From Paragorgia papillata (taxonomy: Eukaryota > Cnidaria > Anthozoa > Scleralcyonacea > Coralliidae), in assembly GCA_035771165.1 (NCBI GenBank), contig JAWNZC010000313.1, positions 121,039 to 185,038 on the forward strand: a stretch of 64,000 bases of DNA, written 5' to 3'. Both the position numbers and the translations under genes were made by a program. This document shows, in pieces, positions 57,601 through 64,000 of this stretch. Below the pieces are notes generated by a model, which was not told the DNA's origin, did not search any database, and saw only the letters and a program-made list of their open reading frames with translations. Every line of letters starts with the position of its first letter. Position 1 is the stretch's first letter.

Positions 57601-59889
57601 TGTTTCGGGATATTAGTTTGCGTTTTGGGATATTAATTTGTGTTTTGGGATATTAATTTGTGTTTTTGGATATTAATTTGTGTTTTGGAATATTAATTTG
57701 TGTTTTGGGATATTAATTTGTTTTTCGGGATATTAATTTGTGTTTTTGGATATTAATTTGTGTTTTGGGATATTAATTTGTGTTTCGGGATATTAGTTTG
57801 CGTTTTGGGATATTAATTAGTGTTTAGGAATATTAATTTGTGTTTCGGGATATTAATTTGTGTTTTGGGTTATTAATTTGTGTTTCGGGATATTAGTTTG
57901 CGTTTTGGGATATTAATTAGTGTTTTGGAATATTAATTTGTGTTTTGGAAAATTGATTTGTGTTTTGGAGTATTAATTTGTGTTTCGGGAAATTAATTTG
58001 CGTTTTGGGATATTAATTTGTGTTTTGGAAAATTGATTTGTATTTTGGAATATTAATTTGTGTTATGGGATATTCATTTGTGTTTTGGAGTATTAATTTG
58101 TGTTTCGGGATATTAGTTTGTGTTTTGGGATATTAATTTGTGTTTTGGAATATTAATTTGTGTTTTGGGATATTAATTTGTGTTTTGGGATATTAATTTG
58201 TGTTTTGGAATATTAATTTGTGTTATGGGATATTAATTTGTGTTTTGGGATATTGATTTGTGTTTTGGAATATTAATTTGTGTTTCGGGATATTAATTTG
58301 TGTTTTGGAATATTAATTTGTGTTATGGGATATTAATTTGTGTTTTGGGATATTGATTTGTGTTTTGGAATATTAATTTGTGTTTTGGAATATTAATTTG
58401 TGTTTTGGAATATTAATTTGTGTTTCGGGTATTAATTTGTGTTTTGGAATATTAATTTGTGTTTTGGAAAATTGATTTGTATTTTGGAGTATTAATTTGT
58501 GTTTCGGGAAATTAGTTTGCGTTTTGGGATATTAATTTGTGTTTTGGGATATTAATTTGTGTTTCGGGATATTAATTTGTGTTTTTGGATATTAATTTGT
58601 GTTTTGGAATATTAATTTGTGTTTTGGGATATTAATTTGTGTTTCGGGATATTAATTTGTGTTTTTGGATATTAATTAGTGTTTTGGAATATTAATTTGT
58701 GTTTTGGGATATTAATTTGTGTTTCGGGATATTAGTTTGCGTTTTGGGATATTAATTTGTGTTTTGGGATATTAATTTGTGTTTCGGGATATTAATTTGT
58801 GTTTTTGGATATTAATTTGTGTTTTGGAATATTAATTTGTGTTTTGGGATATTAATTTGTGTTTCGGGATATTAATTTGTGTTTTTGGATATTAATTTGT
58901 GTTTTGGAATATAAATTTGTGTTTTGGGATATTAATTTGTGTTTCGGGATATTAGTTTGCGTTTTGGGATATTAATTAGTGTTTTGGGATATTAATTTGT
59001 GTTTCGGGATATTAGTTTGCGTTTTGGGATATTAATTAGTGTTTTGGAATATTAATTTGTGTTTCGGGGTATTAATTTGTGTTTTGGAATATTAATTTGT
59101 ATTTTGGAAAATTGATTTGTGTTTTGTAGTATTAATTTGTGTTTCGGGATATTAGTTTGTGTTTTGGGATATTAATTTGTGTTTTGGAATATTAATTTGT
59201 GTTTTGGGATATTAATTTATGTTTTGGGATATTAATTTGTGTTTTGGAATATTAATTTGTGTTATGGGATATCCGTTTGTGTTTTGGAATATTAATTTGT
59301 GTTTCGGGATATTAATTTGTGTTTTGGAATATTGATTTGTGTTATGGGATATTAATTTGTGTTTCGGGATATTAATTTGTGTTTTTGGATATTAATTTGT
59401 GTTTTGGAATATTAATTTGTGTTTTGGGATATTAATTTGTGTTTCGGGATATTAATTTGTGTTTTTGGATATTAATTAGTGTTTTGGAATATTAATTTGT
59501 GTTTTGGGATATTAATTTGTGTTTCGGGATATTAATTTGTGTTTTTGGATATTAATTTGTGTTTTGGAATATAAATTTGTGTTTTGGGATATTAATTTGT
59601 GTTTCGGGATATTAGTTTGCGTTTTGGGATATTAATTAGTGTTTCGGAATATTAATTTGTGTTTCGGGATATTAATTTGTGTTTTGGGATATTAATTTGT
59701 GTTTCGGGATATTAGTTTGCGTTTTGGGATATTAATTAGTGTTTTGGAATATTAATTTGTGTTTCGGGTATTAATTTTTGTTTTGGAATATTAATTTGTG
59801 TTTTGGAAAATTGATTTGTGTTTTGGGATATTAATTTGTGTTTCGGGATATTAGTTTGTGTTTTGGGATATTAATTTGTGTTTTTGGAT

Positions 59890-62800
59890 ATTAATTTGTG
59901 TTTGGGATATTAATTTATGTTTTGGGATATTAATTTGTGTTTTGGAATATTAATTTGTGGTTATCGGGATATTCATTTGTGTTTTGGAATATTTAATTTG
60001 TGTTTCGGGGTATTAATTTGTGTTTTGGGAATATTTGTTTGTGTTATATGGGGATATTAATTTGTGGTTTTGGGATATTAATTTCTGTGTTTTGGGATAT
60101 TAATTTTGTCGTTTTGGGAATATTTAATATTGTGTTTCGGGGTATTTAATTTTGTGTTTTGGAAATATTAATTTGTGTTTTGGAAGATTGATTTGTATTT
60201 GGTGGTTAGGTAATTAATTTGTGTTTCGGGAAAAATTAGTTTTGCACGGTTTTGGGATATTAATTTGTGTTTTGGGGATATTAATTTGTGTTTTCGGGAT
60301 ATTAATTTTGTGTTTTTGGTTAGTTAATTTGTGTTTTGTGAATATTAATTGTTTGTTTTGGGCATATTTTTAATTTTGGTGGTTTCGGGTTGATTAATTT
60401 GTTGTTTTTGGATATTAAGTTGTGTTTCTTGGAAGATTAATTTGGTGGTTTTTGGGATATTAATTTGTGTTTTCGGGATATTAGTTTGCGTTTTGGGATA
60501 TTCATTTGCTGCTTTCTGGGATAACTTAATTTGTGTTTCGGGATATTAATTTGTGGTTTTTGGATCTATTAATTTGGTGTTTTGGAATGTTTAATTTGTG
60601 TTATTCGGATATTAATTTTTGTTTATGGGATAAATTAATTTGTAGATTTCGGGAAATTAGTTTGCGTTTTTGGGATATAAGCTTAGTGTGTTGTTTTGGG
60701 ATAATTTATTTATGGTATTTCTCGGATAATTAAATTTGTGTTTTTGAGATATTAATTTTGTGTTTCGGGGGATATTAGTTTTGCGTTTGGGATATTAATT
60801 TGGTGTTTTGGAATACTAATCATTGTGTTTTCGGGATATTAATTTGTGTTTTTGGAATATTAATTGTGTGTTTTGGGATATTAATTTGTGTTTTTGGAAT
60901 ATTAATTTGTGTTTCGGGGTATTAATTTGTGTTTTGGAATATTAATTTATGTGTTTTGGAAGATTGATTTGTATTATTGGGGTATATTTATTAATTTGTG
61001 TTTCGGGAAATTTGTTTTGCGTTTTGGGATATTAATTTGGTGTGGGTTTGGGATATTAATTTGTGTTTCGGGATATTAATTTGTGTTTTTTGGATATTAA
61101 ATTTGTGTTTTTGGAATATTAATTGTGTGTTTTGGGATATTAATTTGTGTTTTCGGGTTATTAATTTTGTAGTTTTGGATATTAAGTTTGTGTTGTCCGG
61201 GTTATTATTTTGTGTTTTTTGGATATTAATTTGTGTTTTGGAATATTAAATATGTGTTTTGGGATATTAATTTGTGTTTTCGGGATATTAGTTTTGCGTT
61301 TTGGGATATTAAATTTGTGTTTTTTGGGATATTAATTTGTTGTTTCCGGGATATTAATTTGTGTTTTTGTGATATTAATTTGTGTTTTGGAATATTAATT
61401 TGTGTTTCGGGATATTCTAATTTGTGTTTTCGGGATATTAATTTGTAATTTCGTGTATATTAGTTTCGCGTTTTGGGGATATTAATTATGTGTTTTGGGG
61501 AATATTAATTTGTGTTTCGGGATATTAATTTGTGTTTTTGGATATTTATTTGTGTTTCGGGATATTAGTTTGCGTTTCGGGGATATTAATTTGTGTTTTT
61601 GGGCATATTAACAATTTTGTAGTTTCGGGATAAATTAATTTGTTGTTTTTGGATATGTAATATTGTGTTTTGGGATATTAATTTGTGTTTTGGAATATTA
61701 AATTTGTGTTTTATGGGGTATTAATTTTGTGTTTTGGAATATTAATTTGTGTTTTGGAATATTGATTTGTGTATTTGGGGTATTAATTTGTGTTTCGGGA
61801 AATTAGTTTGCGTTTGCGTTTTTGATATTAATTTGTTGTTTTGGGATATTAATTTGGTGTTTTCGGGATATTAATTTGTGTTTTTGGATATTAATTTTGT
61901 AGTTTTGGAATATTAATTTGTGTATTGGGATATAAATTTGTGTTTTCGGATATTAATTTGTGTTTTTGGATATAAATTTGTGTTTTGGAATATTAATTTT
62001 GTGTTTTGGGAAATATTAATTTGTGTTTCGGATATTAGTTTTGCGTTTTGGGATATTAATTGTGTGTTTTGGGATAATTAATTTTGTAGTTTCGGGATAT
62101 TAATTTGTGTTTTTGGAGATAGTTAATTTGTGTTTTGGAATTGTTAATTTTGTGTTATTTTTCGGGATATTAGTTTTTGTTTTTGGATATTAATTTTGTA
62201 TTTTCGGGATATTAGTTTGCGTTTTGGGATACCTACTTTGAGTGTGTTTTGGGATATTAATTTTTTTGTGTTTTTGGATATTAAAAAAAATTGTTTTTTG
62301 AGTTTCGGGAAATTAAGTTTGCGTTTTGGGATATTAATTTGTGTTTTGGTATACTAATTTGTGTTTCGGGATATTAATTTGTTGTTTTTTGGATATTAAT
62401 TTGTGTTTTGGGATTATGTTAATTTGTGTTTTTGGGATATTAATTGGTGTTCTCGGGATATTTAATTTGTGTTTTTTGGATATTAATTTTGTGTTTTGGA
62501 ATATTAAATTTGTGTTTTGGGATATTAATTTGTGTTTCGGTATATTAGTTTTCGTTTTGGGGAAATATTAATTAGTGTTTCGATATCAATATTGTGTTTC
62601 GGGATATTAAATTTGTGTTTTGGGATATTAAATAATGATTGTTTTGGAATATTAAATATTGTGTTTTGGGATAGTTAATATATGTTTTGGGATATTAATT
62701 TGTGATTTGGAATATTAATTTTTGTAATGGGATAACCGTTAATTTGTGTTTTGGAATATTAATTTGTGTTTCGCCGGGATAATATAATTTGTGTTTTTGG

Positions 62801-64000
62801 AATATTGATTTCTGTTATGGGATAATAATTTGTGTTTCGGGATATTAATATGTGTTTTTGGATATTAATTTGTGTTTTAGGAATATTAATTTGTGTTTTG
62901 GGATAATTAATTTGGGTTTTGGAATATTAATTTGTGTTTCGGGGTTAATAATTTGTGTTTTTTGGAATATTAATGTTGTGTTTTGGGAAGATTGATTTGT
63001 ATTTTGGGGTAGTTAAATTGTGTTTCGGGAAATTAGTTTTTGCGTTTTGGGATATGTAATTTGTGTTTTGGGATATTAATTTGTGTTTCGGGATATTAAT
63101 TTGTGTTTTTGGATATTAATTTGTGTTTTGGAATAATAATTTGTGTTTTGGGATATTAATTTGTGTTTCTGGTTATTATTTTGGTGTTTTTGGATATTAA
63201 TATTGTGTATTTGGAATTATTAATTTGTGTTTTGGGATATTAATTTGTGTTTCGGGTTAATTAGTTTTGCGTTATTGGGATATTAATTTGTGTTTTGGGA
63301 TATTAATTTTGTTGTTTTCGGGATATTAATTGTGTGTTTTTGGATATTAATTTGTGTTTTGGAATGTTAATTTGTGTTTCGGATTATTAATTTTTGTTTT
63401 GGGATATTAATATTTTGAATTTCGTGATATAAGTTTGCGTTATGGGAATATTAATTAGTGTATTGGGGAAATAAATTTTGTGTTTTCGGGATATTAATTT
63501 GTGTTTTTGGATATTAATTTGTGTTTTCGGGATATTAGTTTGCGTTTTGGGATATTAATTTGTGTGTTTGGGATACTAATTTTGTGTTTCGGGATTTAAT
63601 GTTGTTTTTTTGGATATTAATTTGTGTTTTTTGGAAATATTAATATTTGTGTTTTGGAGATAGATTTGTATTTTGGGGTATTAACTTTTGTAGTTTTCGG
63701 GAAATGAGTTTGCGTTTTGGGATATTAATTCTGTGTTTTGGGGATATTAATTTGTGTTTCGGGGATATTAATTTGTGCATTTTGGATATTAATTTATGTG
63801 TTTTGGAATAATAATTTGTGTTTTGGGATATTAATTTGTTTTTTTCGGGTTATTAATCTTTTTGTTTTGGATATTAATTTGTGTTTTTTGGAAATATTAA
63901 ATTGTGTTTGGGATATTATTTTGTGTTTCGGGAATATTAAGTTAATGCGTATATTGGAGATATATCATTTGTGTTTTTGGGGATATTAATTTTGTGTTTC
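59890..64000. other. indel-rich end of satellite, probably unpolished sequence
   Basis: Up to about 59890 the 20-bp phase is kept with only about a dozen one-base shifts in 14.8 kb. After it, single-base insertions and some deletions occur every 20 to 40 bp. The open frames at 60533-63989 exist only because these indels break the TAA-containing 20-bp cycle. Confidence 0.7.

Larger units (their letters stand above)
45071..64000. repeat. 20-bp satellite array, about 18.9 kb, open-ended
   Basis: The monomer is GGRATATTAATTTGTGTTTY (20 bp), about 940 copies head to tail. Variants (CGGGATATTAGTTTGCGTTT, GGAAAATTGATTTGTGTTTT, ATGGGATATTCATTTGTGTT, CATGGGATATTCCTCTGTGT) recur in the same order, which shows higher-order structure. 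No ORF is supported: 20 is not a multiple of three, so TAA appears in every frame within 60 bp. The array continues past 64000. It could be centromeric, pericentromeric or interstitial; the sequence alone does not decide. Confidence 0.95.

Noticed and set aside
60533..63989. Plus-strand ORFs of 66-83 codons rich in CFGILICVF
   Set aside because: They are the 20-bp satellite read through in frames opened by indels in the low-quality end; intact array has a stop every 60 bp.
45071..64000. CRISPR-like array
   Set aside because: There are no unique spacers; the 20-bp units are contiguous, and the genome is eukaryotic.

Overview
The window is eukaryotic, almost certainly metazoan. It has two exon-like SRCR (scavenger receptor cysteine-rich) domains with splice sites and no host operons. 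The rest is AT-rich repeat DNA: BEL/Pao and Ty3/gypsy LTR retrotransposons, several non-LTR retrotransposon pieces, a Penelope-like element, CACTA-type DNA transposons, many fold-back MITEs and a long satellite. This mix, and the style of the short dispersed palindromes, suggest a cnidarian, perhaps an anthozoan. That is an inference and cannot be fixed without a database search.

Layout. 1-774: 3' end of a CACTA-like element with its last exon. 775-2937: word-repeat DNA, then a 5'-truncated non-LTR retrotransposon. 2936-9060: remains of a plus-strand BEL/Pao element, split by a 4.3-kb CACTA-like element (3202-7527) with 2-bp target duplications, which itself carries at least three MITE-type insertions. 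9463-10361: a Penelope-like reverse transcriptase relic. 11727-12050 and 30005-30328: two SRCR exons, each exactly 324 nt and phase 1-1, on the plus strand. They are probably consecutive or near-consecutive exons of one multi-SRCR receptor or secreted protein. The 18 kb between them holds a decayed minus-strand BEL element (17.8-21.4 kb), a minus-strand gypsy element with both LTRs but an internal deletion (23610-26332), three non-coding or truncated retroelement tails and several MITEs.

31363-44991: a 33-bp minisatellite, an unrecognised decayed minus-strand ORF, a near-intact non-LTR reverse transcriptase ORF (36507-38057, minus), four fold-back palindromes, a tandem repeat of roughly 60-80 bp units, and a last exon resembling a P-element/THAP9-type transposase (minus). 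45071-64000: a satellite of a 20-bp monomer, roughly 940 copies, with higher-order duplications (one exactly 1040 bp, 52 monomers). It runs off the window. The final 4.1 kb becomes suddenly full of single-base insertions and looks like unpolished sequence.

The only plausible host gene is the SRCR gene; nearly everything else is mobile or repeat DNA. Exon boundaries and TE families were read by eye and no search was run.
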